64,000 bases of DNA from Candidatus Saccharicenans subterraneus (GCA_003426165.1 QUAH01000009.1:1-64000), one strand, 5' to 3'; numbered from the stretch's first letter, positions 1 through 7,960 are shown. The notes: generated by a model not told the origin, from the sequence alone. Made by a program: numbers and translations.

Positions 1-153
1 AAGTTGAGGATGGAACGAAAACTCCCCAGACTGGTGGCCTCGTTCCCGGTTATCCAGCTGGAAAAGCTCACCGACCTCTACCCAAAACTCTTCCCCCAAC
101 CTGGATACCATGTCTTAACCAACGACCGATTTTATCTCAGGCTTTTAAGCTGA
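1..153 (+). CDS. 3' end of an unidentified gene (partial)
   Basis: The frame is open from the first base to the TGA at 151-153, about 50 codons, so this would be the tail of a gene starting outside the window. The encoded end is basic, then Leu/Pro-rich, finishing YLRLLS, with a PGYHVLTND stretch before it. I do not recognise the family. Its base composition is closer to the GC-rich backbone than to the AT-rich genes that follow, so it may be the last resident gene before the island. It is also short enough to be chance. Confidence 0.4.
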   Translation, partial: KLRMERKLPRLVASFPVIQLEKLTDLYPKLFPQPGYHVLTNDRFYLRLLS

Positions 154-567
154 GGACTTCAAATCCCGGTTTATCAGCTAAAGATCAGAATTCAGCTATT
201 TTATTATGGTTTTATCCTTAGAGTGACCTAAGATCTTCATTCTCTTTATCTTCCAAGACTACGCCACATCCGCGTGCTTCTTAAATGAGGCTAGTTTCTG
301 TTGTGTACCTTAGGTTAGGAAGAACAAAATCTTTGATGTCTGTGAGCCTGGTGACCTGATAGATCCGATCAGCCGCATACCAACCGTTAAGAGGTCATCA
401 TGGCTTACCCTATTATGGGACAATTCAATCCCCAAACCGATGCCACGAATTTCAGTCGGACCTCTATGGTGTTCTATTCTTTGACTCCCTGACATTACAT
501 TAATAGGTTACAAACATCTGCATTGCCTGATTTATGCAATAGGAGTTTGGACTTTTGAGGACTTCAA
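151..567. repeat. 12-bp direct repeat pair, about 405 bp apart
   Basis: TGAGGACTTCAA occurs at 151-162 and again at 556-567. The flanks are also alike: CTTTT lies shortly before each copy and TCC shortly after, with small gaps, so this looks like a longer imperfect duplication. The first copy includes the stop codon of the partial gene at 1-153. It could be a scar of insertion or local duplication. Confidence 0.45.
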
Positions 568-760
568 TCCATAGTACTCTGCGCACAACGGCTTCCATTC
601 CTGCTCAAAGAGGAATTGTGCCCGACTGGGGCACTTGGCATAGAGAGAAGACCGGACGCGTTCCCTATTGACGCCAAGGCCGATATAGAAGTCAAAGAAG
701 TAATAGTCGTTTTCCTTGTTCTTAACGGGAATTTATCGATGACGGGATATATAGTATATG
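154..760. other. 607-bp stretch without an intact gene
   Basis: No intact gene is convincing here. The stretch holds the second repeat copy at 556-567 and a minus-strand coding fragment at 532-732. A minus-strand frame at 310-495 (61 codons) has no family hallmarks. It forms the left part of the AT-rich island. Confidence 0.5.
532..732 (-). pseudogene. start-less coding fragment, possibly a decayed mobile-element gene
   Basis: On the minus strand a frame of about 66 codons runs between two stops and has no ATG. Its product looks like a real protein end, rich in aromatic and charged residues (DYYFFDFYIGLG, then FLFEQEWKPLC), and finishes at a TAA (532-534 on the plus strand). I cannot name the family; a transposase remnant is a guess from its position at the island edge. 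A search of the translated fragment against insertion-sequence proteins would settle it. Confidence 0.3.
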
Positions 761-1552
761 TTAAATCTTCTTAATTTTGGGTGGATAAAATACTCCCAAA
801 ACAGTAAATATATCTCTAAATCTAAATAAATTCCCTACAAAAAATAGAACGTCATTATTTTCAATATTGGCAATTGACATCCATCGATTTTCAATCTTGG
901 ATAATAATGTTTGTTCATCTTGATAATTGCGTCTCCAATCACGGAAGGCTTGGTTAATTTCCCAATCAATTATTGCAAGTTCATGGCCAGGACAATTAAT
1001 TTCATCTTCGCATTTAAATTCATAATAAAATTTATATGGAATTTCTTCTATCGGCCTTTTTGCCTTATCGAATAAACTAGGCGATTTATAGCATTCGTCA
1101 TTTCTTTGTTTTGATCTTCTTTTTTCATAAGAAAATCTAATTCCCCTTGGCTTAATAATTCCTAAGGAAGTATTATTAATTTTTTCTTCTTTTAAGAGTT
1201 GGCAGAGAGTTTTTATGCTAATATCCTTAAGATATTGTTTTCTTCTTTCCCATTTATCTTCTGTATCAATATGTTCAATTATTTTAATTGAATCCGGATC
1301 TTGATATATTCGATAACTTTCTGGTCGGTGATCGTGTGGGTCTTTCGCACATTTAGCTTCGATTAAAGTATATTTTTTAAACATTTTATCTCTGGGAAGA
1401 TCTCGGTAATTGATAGGATAAATCCTAATTAGGCTAACAGCATCTATATCGACTCCTGCACAACACACAGTTTCGCCATAAGAAATACTTGGCGTAGGAT
1501 AGGCCTTTACAGTAATGAAGATTCGTTTTGGTTGGAAATCTAGTCTTCTCAA
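761..1552 (-). CDS. dual-OB-domain-like protein, partner of DUF488
   Basis: This 263-residue soluble protein resembles an uncharacterised family, remembered as dual OB domain proteins, that is often encoded beside DUF488 proteins. Visible hallmarks are KRIFITVKAYP at 9-19, GETVCCAG at 26-33, IRIYPI at 42-47 and RPESYR at 76-81. Its biochemical role is unknown to me; two OB folds would suggest nucleic-acid or nucleotide binding. The start is a TTG whose bases overlap the TGA of the upstream DUF488 gene (TTGA), and no ATG lies close, so translation is probably coupled. It is the last gene of a three-gene minus-strand run, with AT-rich codon use. Confidence 0.65.
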   Translation of the reverse strand: MRRLDFQPKRIFITVKAYPTPSISYGETVCCAGVDIDAVSLIRIYPINYRDLPRDKMFKKYTLIEAKCAKDPHDHRPESYRIYQDPDSIKIIEHIDTEDKWERRKQYLKDISIKTLCQLLKEEKINNTSLGIIKPRGIRFSYEKRRSKQRNDECYKSPSLFDKAKRPIEEIPYKFYYEFKCEDEINCPGHELAIIDWEINQAFRDWRRNYQDEQTLLSKIENRWMSIANIENNDVLFFVGNLFRFRDIFTVLGVFYPPKIKKI

Positions 1553-1992
1553 ATGTGTATTACGTCTATTTTTCTTCCATTATATAGTTTAATTTTTTCT
1601 GCAATTATTGAGCGATGGCAGTATTTAGCTGACCGCTCGAAACACATTAGGCAAGAAACCTTATCAAATAAATATTCATAAAGTTTTTCTATTGATTCGG
1701 GATTGTCTTCTATATGCTTTAAGTATCTTAAGAAAAAATTATGATAATTATTATCCCGCTTTAATTGATGCCTTATAGTTGATGGACTCCCTAATTCTTT
1801 CATATGAATATATTCAATATTATGCATTTCAAGGATTTTTCTCAGCTGAGATTTTGAAAAACCATTTTTCCTAGAAAGTGGTAATTCTCTTACATCTATT
1901 AATCTGGATATATTTAAAGTAGTTAAATATTGAATAAATTCAACCATGTCACGGCCTTCATAGCCAATTGTAAATAACTTTATCTTTCTCAT
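1549..1992 (-). CDS. DUF488 family protein
   Basis: The 147 residues show the DUF488 signature in order: TIGYEGR at 8-14, LIDVRELPLSRKNGFSK at 31-47, and LMCFE...YCHR..IA at about 115-131, where two Cys and a His are conserved. The enzymatic role of DUF488 is not established; the Cys/His cluster and Arg-rich front suggest nucleotide or nucleic-acid chemistry. The gene sits 27 bp after the DUF3800-like gene and overlaps the dual-OB gene by 4 bp. I see no Shine-Dalgarno before its ATG. Instead TATAAT (minus strand, 2000-2005) lies a few bases upstream, so a separate, nearly leaderless transcript is possible. Confidence 0.85.
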   Translation of the reverse strand: MRKIKLFTIGYEGRDMVEFIQYLTTLNISRLIDVRELPLSRKNGFSKSQLRKILEMHNIEYIHMKELGSPSTIRHQLKRDNNYHNFFLRYLKHIEDNPESIEKLYEYLFDKVSCLMCFERSAKYCHRSIIAEKIKLYNGRKIDVIHI

Positions 1993-2019
1993 GATTATTA
2001 TTATACAAGATTGTTTAAT

Positions 2020-2916
2020 TTAATTAAAAATTCTATTTTTTATTATATACCACATGCTATTATAAAAAGCTGGATCTTCTTTTTTGGGAGGAGCTATGGC
2101 GATGCCATAATTTAGATTATTTGGAGCACCATGTAATTTGCTTTTTATATTTCTGATAAATTCGTTGCCAATTCTCGCATCTTTACTCGAAAGGCCACCT
2201 TTCAATATATCCTTAAATGCGCCAGCGATTATATCTGTTATTTGAAGAACAGAACATTCATTCGTGCTAGAAAAAAATAGTGAATCGCTAAAGCCTAAGT
2301 CTTTTAAAGGCCCACATTTATATCTAACTCCATAGTTTGCAGATTTCCCATAATAGAATCCAGTCCTATATTCTTCTTCATATATTTCTTTATTACCTCT
2401 TTGTGGCCAATCAACGACGACTTCGGCCAAATATAAATTATTTTGCTTTATATAAAGACCGAATTTCATTAAGCAATTAGAAAAGGCGAATTGGATGACC
2501 TTATCTTTAGTTTTCTTTAAAGCATCTTTGTGTTTTGCGTGACATTTTATTATGGAAATAATAAACTTGAATGGAATGTTTTGTAAAATATCTGAAATCT
2601 GAGTCAGCCACGAGATGCGCTTTTTATGGAGTATATTATATAAATTAGTTTGATTATTTTCTTCATAATATCTTTTTAGATCACCAAAGCACCATTTAAG
2701 TGGCAAGTTGGGCATATTATTAAATGGACTTCTTATTTGTTCTTTTATACGCGATATTTCATTAAAGAGATTAACTAAAGATAAGTTATCAATAATTATT
2801 CCCGCAAAAACTATGCCATCTGGAATGTTAGATTTATTTATTGCCCATTCTGAATAATCAAGATACAAACTTGTCTTAACCGGATTATTATTTGAGAGAG
2901 AAGGCTCTTTTTTCAT
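2020..2916 (-). CDS. DUF3800-like protein
   Basis: The 298 residues open with LYLDYSE (17-23), which corresponds to the YxDESG acidic start of DUF3800 proteins, and near residue 225 carry VLQITDIIAGA, close to the family LQxADxxAGA motif. DUF3800 has been proposed to have an RNase H-like fold, so a metal-dependent nuclease is a reasonable but unproven guess. It leads the run DUF3800-DUF488-dual OB. The ATG at 2916 has only AGAGGG at short distance upstream. Codon use is AT-rich. The assignment rests on two short motifs. Confidence 0.6.
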   Translation of the reverse strand: MKKEPSLSNNNPVKTSLYLDYSEWAINKSNIPDGIVFAGIIIDNLSLVNLFNEISRIKEQIRSPFNNMPNLPLKWCFGDLKRYYEENNQTNLYNILHKKRISWLTQISDILQNIPFKFIISIIKCHAKHKDALKKTKDKVIQFAFSNCLMKFGLYIKQNNLYLAEVVVDWPQRGNKEIYEEEYRTGFYYGKSANYGVRYKCGPLKDLGFSDSLFFSSTNECSVLQITDIIAGAFKDILKGGLSSKDARIGNEFIRNIKSKLHGAPNNLNYGIAIAPPKKEDPAFYNSMWYIIKNRIFN

Positions 2917-2929
2917 CCCTCTATATTAA

Positions 2930-3005
2930 TTAAGAGGCGGAACACCACGATGAGCGTATATTACACATCTGGGGCGCGAGACTGAGCCCGGGCCTGCTAG
3001 CCTCA
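2930..3005. other. GC-rich patch between two AT-rich genes
   Basis: Between the DUF3800-like and TIR genes lies a short patch (GGGGCGCGAGACTGAGCCCG and following) whose composition matches the chromosome rather than the island. It has no frame of note. It could mark the junction of two separate insertions. Confidence 0.35.
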
Positions 3006-3461
3006 TTATTTGCCCTCCGTAGATAATAAAAATATTCCGACAAGAAGAAGTGCAAGAGTTAATATGTCACTGATAGTTTTTTCTTTTAGTTTTTTACCCA
3101 AATATTCAAATAATATTTTTATTGCATCCTCAGGTTTTTTTCTATCAAGCTGTAAATATTCTAAACCTTCAAGAAAAGCGGGTGGCCTAATTCCCTGTTC
3201 TACTATAGGGATAATTGGTATTTTACAACCTTTTGCGAAACCTATTTCCTGATTTATCCAATCTGATCCAGTGCCATTTCTCGTTATAAGAACGATAAGA
3301 TAACTGCTTGATTTAATATTTTTTTCAATTTTTTGGGGTAGGGGCTGTCCCAGTTGATAATCTTCAGATGCTATGTATACCTCACATTTTGATTTTATAA
3401 ACTCCTTAATTTTATTCGCCAATTCTAAATCTTTATGACTGTGGCTTAAAAAAACTTTCAT
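3006..3461 (-). CDS. TIR-domain protein with C-terminal membrane anchor
   Basis: The 151-residue protein is a TIR domain (about 1-125) followed by one hydrophobic helix at about 131-147. The TIR start is MKVFLSHSHKDLELA, the second strand segment is VYIASEDYQLGQ, and WxxxE is present as Trp68-Glu72, where Glu72 is the expected catalytic residue of NAD-cleaving TIR domains. Bacterial TIR proteins of this kind act as effectors of anti-phage systems by depleting NAD+ or making signal nucleotides; here that is inference. The ATG is preceded by AAGGAGG. It follows the membrane-protein gene by 193 bp, and the two may work together at the membrane. No recognisable sensor domain is fused to it. Confidence 0.85.
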   Translation of the reverse strand: MKVFLSHSHKDLELANKIKEFIKSKCEVYIASEDYQLGQPLPQKIEKNIKSSSYLIVLITRNGTGSDWINQEIGFAKGCKIPIIPIVEQGIRPPAFLEGLEYLQLDRKKPEDAIKILFEYLGKKLKEKTISDILTLALLLVGIFLLSTEGK

Positions 3462-3654
3462 TTTCCCTCCTTATTGAGGATTTCTAATTAGCCATATGAA
3501 AATTTCCCAGATGAGGATGTTCTTCATCTCCAGCCTCCATCCAGGCGCTTATTTTATATAAAAATCTTAAAAAATAACTAAGTTCTATATCTAAGAATCA
3601 TTGATTTATAAAAATGCACTTGACCTAAAATAGATATACCATATCAAGGTCATT

Positions 3655-4533
3655 TCAGAACCCAAATGGAGGGAATTTACGAGAAAATGAAAAAATGTAA
3701 ATCATAAGTAGTGCTAACCCCAGAACAAAATATATAAAAGAAACTATAAACATATTTTTGGATTGTTTGAATCTTGTTCTTTTTTCTATCCTATCAATTA
3801 TAATTAAAATATTTCCACTAGTATCTTCTCCATATTTTGCGTTTGACACTTTTAGAGATGGTTTTTTGCGAAACTTTATAGCTAAATAGCAAGCAAATAT
3901 TGAAAATATAATCAATAATATTCCCAAAAATATTAACTCTTTTCCTCGATGATTTATTTGTTTGGTCACTTGCATATTTACTGCTGATTGTCCAATAATT
4001 GCCCCTGATAGGGTGAGTTCAGTATCTGTTCCGCCCTCGATTATCACTTGTATAAGAGCCCCATCATTATGCTCTAATATTTTCCAACTAACCGGTATTT
4101 TCCCTTTTTCTAAATATTCTTCAGAGATTTTAAATTTAATAATATCGCGTGAACATTTTTGAATGCTCGCTTCGAGAATGCGAGTAGTTGGAATTGTCTG
4201 AATAACTATATCTTCAATTATGTCACTAGATAAGATAGGTAAGTTCCCTTTATTCCAAATAGCAATTTGGACGGCGGTAACATCTTTTAATATCTTATAT
4301 CCTTTATAACTCACTTCAAGTGGGGTCAATTTATTTGCCTGAACGATTGGTGTTTTTATAGGATAACACGAGTATGTGAGTTCTCGTTTTTTTATTCCCA
4401 TTAAGTAAAGGAAGATGCTCACAACTATTGCAAGAATGCCCACAATTAAACTAATAAAGCTCACAATAGGATTTGAAAAGAAATATTTTTTTCTGGATTC
4501 TATTTCAGGCTCAATTGTCTCTTCCTTTTCCAT
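3655..4533 (-). CDS. three-helix membrane protein of unknown function
   Basis: The 292-residue protein has an acidic start, a transmembrane helix at about 24-46, a soluble beta-rich region of about 150 residues, and two more helices near 200-220 and 262-284. The soluble region includes YKGYKILKDVTAVQIAIWNKG and an ILEASI segment. I know similar uncharacterised membrane proteins but no function. Between a nuclease gene and a TIR effector it could be a sensor or membrane partner, which is inference from position. AAGGAAC precedes the ATG. The spacer to the TIR gene (3462-3654) carries inverted repeats such as AGATGA...TCATCT but no gene. Confidence 0.75.
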   Translation of the reverse strand: MEKEETIEPEIESRKKYFFSNPIVSFISLIVGILAIVVSIFLYLMGIKKRELTYSCYPIKTPIVQANKLTPLEVSYKGYKILKDVTAVQIAIWNKGNLPILSSDIIEDIVIQTIPTTRILEASIQKCSRDIIKFKISEEYLEKGKIPVSWKILEHNDGALIQVIIEGGTDTELTLSGAIIGQSAVNMQVTKQINHRGKELIFLGILLIIFSIFACYLAIKFRKKPSLKVSNAKYGEDTSGNILIIIDRIEKRTRFKQSKNMFIVSFIYFVLGLALLMIYIFSFSRKFPPFGF

Positions 4534-4606
4534 TTTAACTGTTCCTTGTATTTATCCAGATTGTCACCATAATAAAGTATGTTTTCCATATAACTTATTT
4601 AGAGGG

Positions 4607-5401
4607 CTAATTTTCAGATGTTTCCGAAGATGCTTTTAATTCATTTACTTTTAATTGATCTGGGGATGTTTTTTCTTTCAGTTCTTTTTGATGCCATCTT
4701 CTTCTGCGTCTTTTTCTTTTTAGATTAAGATCAGCAAGATCTGCTAAAATATTTTTATCTAAAACATTTTTTAATTCTCGTGCAATTTCATCAATTTGGA
4801 CACGGACCTTTTCCCCCCTGTTTAATTCTCTGGCTACGGTTCTTAAGACTGAATCTGTAAATACTGCACGAAGCAATGAATTAGGATTGAGCAAGTTTAT
4901 CTTCTCCCAATGCTTATCAAGACTTCCTTTTATGAAATTATTTCGATGTAAAAGAGAAAATTTTGAAACCACCTCGTCTGGATTAGCCTCAAAGCTGGAT
5001 AATAAATCTGTCTTGAATACCACTGAACTTTCTATTCCCTCATCAGAAACTTGCATATGATATAAATGCCACTCACATCCATTAGTAAGGATTGCCCATT
5101 CTGTACCGTTTCTCATCGCATAGTTTTCTGCTTGCTGAATATGTTTTGATGAAAGCTTCACACCAGGTTGCTTTACTTCAATTAAAATTTGGACCTTTCC
5201 GTCTATTTTGATCGCAATATCACAATATTTATCTTTAATCTGGAATTCTTTGCTTATTTCTTTGAAAACATCATATTTCAATGCATCCTTAAGAAACTCG
5301 ACAATGTACATAACAACGTCTGCTTCTTTTTTATTGGTTTCTTGTGCAACCTTAAATATCTGCGCATAAGTGGAGAGCTTTTTCTTAAGTTCTTTGTCCA
5401 T
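4607..5401 (-). CDS. orphan type I restriction R-subunit-like nuclease (HSDR_N / PD-(D/E)XK)
   Basis: The 264-residue protein carries a PD-(D/E)XK nuclease core: Asp61 in DIAIK and Glu75-Val-Lys77 in ILIEVKQPG, followed by QAENYA and WAILTNGCEWHLY, all typical of the N-terminal nuclease domain of type I restriction R subunits and of stand-alone relatives. There is no helicase domain, no methylase and no specificity subunit nearby. The C-terminal 130 residues are helical and end with a basic patch (KRKRRRRRW). The ATG at 5401 is preferred over a TTG one codon earlier because GGAGGAATTG is correctly spaced for it. It is first in the island's gene order. Confidence 0.75.
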   Translation of the reverse strand: MDKELKKKLSTYAQIFKVAQETNKKEADVVMYIVEFLKDALKYDVFKEISKEFQIKDKYCDIAIKIDGKVQILIEVKQPGVKLSSKHIQQAENYAMRNGTEWAILTNGCEWHLYHMQVSDEGIESSVVFKTDLLSSFEANPDEVVSKFSLLHRNNFIKGSLDKHWEKINLLNPNSLLRAVFTDSVLRTVARELNRGEKVRVQIDEIARELKNVLDKNILADLADLNLKRKRRRRRWHQKELKEKTSPDQLKVNELKASSETSEN

Positions 5402-5762
5402 CAATTCCTCCTTTATTTTTTCGGTTCTTCAATGAACCTATTTAGGACCAGAATCACCCTTCTCCTTATCAGACAGGAATTATCGCCGTCTTCGTGATCT
5501 TTGATATAAATAATAATCTGTAAGTACTTTGACCTATCACAAGTTTGGCCATCACTAATTAGCTTGTATTATTTATAATGCATTAATCACTTTTTAAAAG
5601 TCAACTAGTTTATCTTAATTGTTATCATAGGGTTACAAAATGATAGCGTATTAGTTTTAGATTGGAATATCTTCTCCTGATACGCCAGGGATTGGGGACT
5701 CCTCGGGGGATGTCAAATTGAAAAGAAAATCGGGCTGTGTTATCCTGAAAAAGGAGATTTTG
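5402..5762. other. intergenic stretch at the right end of the AT-rich island
   Basis: No gene is supported here. A hairpin GGTTC-TTCAAT-GAACC (5423-5438) lies just upstream of the nuclease ribosome site on the minus strand. Composition stays AT-rich to about 5650 and then becomes GC-rich, which I take as the island boundary. Promoters for the divergent genes on both sides should lie here, but none is clear. Confidence 0.5.
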
Positions 5763-5996
5763 ATGACCGAAGAAAGAATCAAAGAAATTCTCCTTAAAAG
5801 CAATGAAACTTTCCGGAAAATTCACCAGGAACACCAGCAGTGCGAGCAGTCGCTGGACCGGCTGCGTTCCAAGTCGTTCCTGACCGAGGAAGAACGCCTC
5901 GAGGAGACCAGGCTCAAGAAGAAAAAATTGCGACTCAAGGATGAAATGTACCGGATGATCCTGGAATACGGAAAGCGGACTGGTGGTAATGAGTAA
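5763..5996 (+). CDS. DUF465 (YdcH-like) small helical protein
   Basis: A 77-residue, highly charged, helical protein with the DUF465 pattern: a central F/L-T-x-EE-R-L element (SFLTEEERLEETRLKKKKLRLKDEM) followed by a basic helix that ends soon after. The family is widespread and its function is not known. The ATG at 5763 is chosen because AAGGAG precedes it at good distance; an upstream TTG at 5718 has no such site. The stop overlaps the start of the next gene by 8 bp, indicating coupling. Confidence 0.75.
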   Translation: MTEERIKEILLKSNETFRKIHQEHQQCEQSLDRLRSKSFLTEEERLEETRLKKKKLRLKDEMYRMILEYGKRTGGNE

Positions 5997-7014
5997 GAAA
6001 GCCGAGCGGCAGCTGAGGGTGGCCCTGATCGGCACCGATTCCCTGCGGGCCCAGGAAATAAAGAACCTGCTTGGCGGCCGGAAACTGCCCATCAAATCGA
6101 TGGAGTTCTACGACCCGGAAGTGGCCGAGGAGTACAGCAAGCTGACCGAGTTCCGGGACGAACCTAAGGTCATCCATCATCCCTATCCCGAGCTGCTGGA
6201 GGGGTTGGACCTGGTTTTCCTGGCGGCTGACCGGGAAACCAACCGCAAGTTCGGAGAGCTGGCCCGGGAAAAGGGCTTCAAGGCCATCGACCTGGAAGAG
6301 AGCTTTGTCGACCGGCCGGAGGTGCCGCTGGTGGTGGCCGGGGTTAATGACCGTGTCCTGGCCGACCGGGAACTCAGCCTGGTGTCCAATCCCCACCCGG
6401 TGACCATTTTTTTGAGCCGGGTGCTGGCCGCCATCAGGAGTTCGTACCGGATAAAGAAGGCACTGTCGGTGGTGCTGCAGCCGGTTTCGGCCTATGCCAG
6501 CGCCGGCATAGAAGAGCTGGCCGAGCAGAGCTATGCCCTGCTTTCCAGTAGCAGCCTGAGCCACAAGGTTTTCGGGGAGCAGATAGCCTTCAATTTCCTC
6601 CCCGGGCTGGAGAAGGCCGACCGGGATGGATTCACGGCCAGCGAAAGCCAGATTATCCAGGAAGTCAGAAAGGTCATGAACCCGGACTTTGACTTCAGCC
6701 TGTCCCTGGTTCAGGCCCCGGTTTTTCACGTCTATTCTCTGGCCGTTTACCTGGAACTGGCTGAAGACGTGGGGCTGGAGGAGCTTCAGAAAACCTTCGG
6801 GAACAAGGATATTTTCCACTTTCAACCGGCGGGCTCGGCCCGACCGTTGTCCAATGTCAGGGTAGCCGGCCAGGAAAAGATCTTTGTCGGCCACCTGAAA
6901 AAGGACAGGTCCCTTCCCGGGAGTTACTGGCTGTGGGTGGCGGCCGACAACCTGACGGTCGGCTCAGCCCTCAACGCCCTGGAGATTGCCCGAAAACTAT
7001 TCGAACTGGATTGA
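5989..7014 (+). CDS. aspartate-semialdehyde dehydrogenase-like protein lacking the catalytic Cys (USG-1 type)
   Basis: The 341-residue protein has the two-domain layout of aspartate-semialdehyde dehydrogenases: an N-terminal NAD-binding segment (RVALIGTDSLRAQEIKNLL) and a C-terminal domain ending in an NVRVAGQEKIFVGH stretch that matches the family RVPV...GH region. At the catalytic site the expected SNPNCTTI reads SNPHPVTI, so the nucleophilic Cys is a Pro and the enzyme reaction cannot proceed as usual. It therefore resembles USG-1 homologues, whose role is unknown. The ATG at 5989 is taken; a GTG two codons earlier is possible. It overlaps the DUF465 gene and precedes yicC by 24 bp. Confidence 0.75.
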   Translation: MSKKAERQLRVALIGTDSLRAQEIKNLLGGRKLPIKSMEFYDPEVAEEYSKLTEFRDEPKVIHHPYPELLEGLDLVFLAADRETNRKFGELAREKGFKAIDLEESFVDRPEVPLVVAGVNDRVLADRELSLVSNPHPVTIFLSRVLAAIRSSYRIKKALSVVLQPVSAYASAGIEELAEQSYALLSSSSLSHKVFGEQIAFNFLPGLEKADRDGFTASESQIIQEVRKVMNPDFDFSLSLVQAPVFHVYSLAVYLELAEDVGLEELQKTFGNKDIFHFQPAGSARPLSNVRVAGQEKIFVGHLKKDRSLPGSYWLWVAADNLTVGSALNALEIARKLFELD

Positions 7015-7038
7015 ATTCACCGACAGGGAGAGTCGTTC

Positions 7039-7914
7039 ATGATACGCAGTATGACCGGTTTTGCCGAAAGGAACTTCACCGGGCCCGGGCTCAGGGTCAA
7101 GATATTCATCAAGACCCTGAATCACCGGTTTTTTGACTGGGTTTACAAGGGCGATAGCCTCGGCCAGCTGGAAAACCAGCTCCGGGCCGCCTGCCAGAAA
7201 AAAATAGTGCGGGGGCGGGTGGAGGTCGTGCTGGAAATCAATTATCTCTCGGCCGAGAGCTGGGAGTTCTCGGTCAACCGGCCCCTGCTGGAGAAAATCG
7301 TGGCCGAGATGAAGAGCCTGTCCAGGAAGGTGGGCCTGCCCATAGACCTGTCCCTGGAGCAGTTGCTCCGGGTGCCCCAACTGGTCAAGATCAACCAGAA
7401 GGAGTTGAGCCGGGAAGATAAGCGCTTTATCCTGGAAGCCTTCGAGAAGACGGTTGATGATATCGTCAGCCAGCGGGAAAGGGAGGGCCGGGAGATAGCC
7501 CGACATCTTAACGGGCACCTGGCCAGGATCAAGAAATCGCTGGCCGAGATCGAAAGGATTTTCAGCCGCCAGCCGGACCGGTTGAAGACCAAGCTGGCCA
7601 AGAAACTCAAGGACCTCAACCACAATAACCTGTCGGAAGAGAGGCTGTCGGAAGAGGTGGCCTACCTGATGCAGCGCTTCGACCTGGCCGAAGAAATCAA
7701 CCGGCTGAAGAGCCACCTGGGCGGTTTCTGCCAGCTGATCAGGCCGGAGGTGAACGAGCCCGTGGGCAAGAACCTGGATTTCCTGGCCCAGGAACTGTCG
7801 CGCGAGGCCAACACCCTGAACTCCAAGGCCCAGGACCTGGGCATCATCAAGCGCTGCCTGAAAATCAAGAACGAAATCGAGAGCATCCGGCAGCAGGTGC
7901 AGAACCTGGAATAG
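7039..7914 (+). CDS. yicC: YicC family endoribonuclease-like protein
   Basis: The 291 residues start MIRSMTGFAERNF and end with IESIRQQVQNLE, both classic for YicC. Internal landmarks are LNHRFFDW near 30, the RVEVVLEIN strand near 63, and the C-terminal block FLAQELSREANTLNSKAQD. YicC proteins are reported as endoribonucleases linked to small-RNA turnover and stationary-phase growth. The gene precedes gmk, the usual bacterial neighbour. A GGGAG lies upstream of the ATG. Confidence 0.93.
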   Translation: MIRSMTGFAERNFTGPGLRVKIFIKTLNHRFFDWVYKGDSLGQLENQLRAACQKKIVRGRVEVVLEINYLSAESWEFSVNRPLLEKIVAEMKSLSRKVGLPIDLSLEQLLRVPQLVKINQKELSREDKRFILEAFEKTVDDIVSQREREGREIARHLNGHLARIKKSLAEIERIFSRQPDRLKTKLAKKLKDLNHNNLSEERLSEEVAYLMQRFDLAEEINRLKSHLGGFCQLIRPEVNEPVGKNLDFLAQELSREANTLNSKAQDLGIIKRCLKIKNEIESIRQQVQNLE

Positions 7915-7960
7915 GGCCGCGGAAATAGATAAAATCGGCTGAAGAAGGGAGGCCTGAAGG

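Noticed and set aside
310-495. 61-codon minus-strand frame in the left gap
   Set aside because: No recognisable motif, no ribosome site, and it lies in a decayed stretch; not enough to call a gene.
3462-3654. Inverted repeats upstream of the TIR gene as a CRISPR-like or ncRNA element
   Set aside because: Only short single pairs (six bases) without repetition or a stable stem; no array structure.
5935-6894. 319-codon frame opposite the dehydrogenase-like gene
   Set aside because: It mirrors the codon pattern of the GC-rich gene on the other strand, has no family motif, and the plus-strand gene has clear homology.
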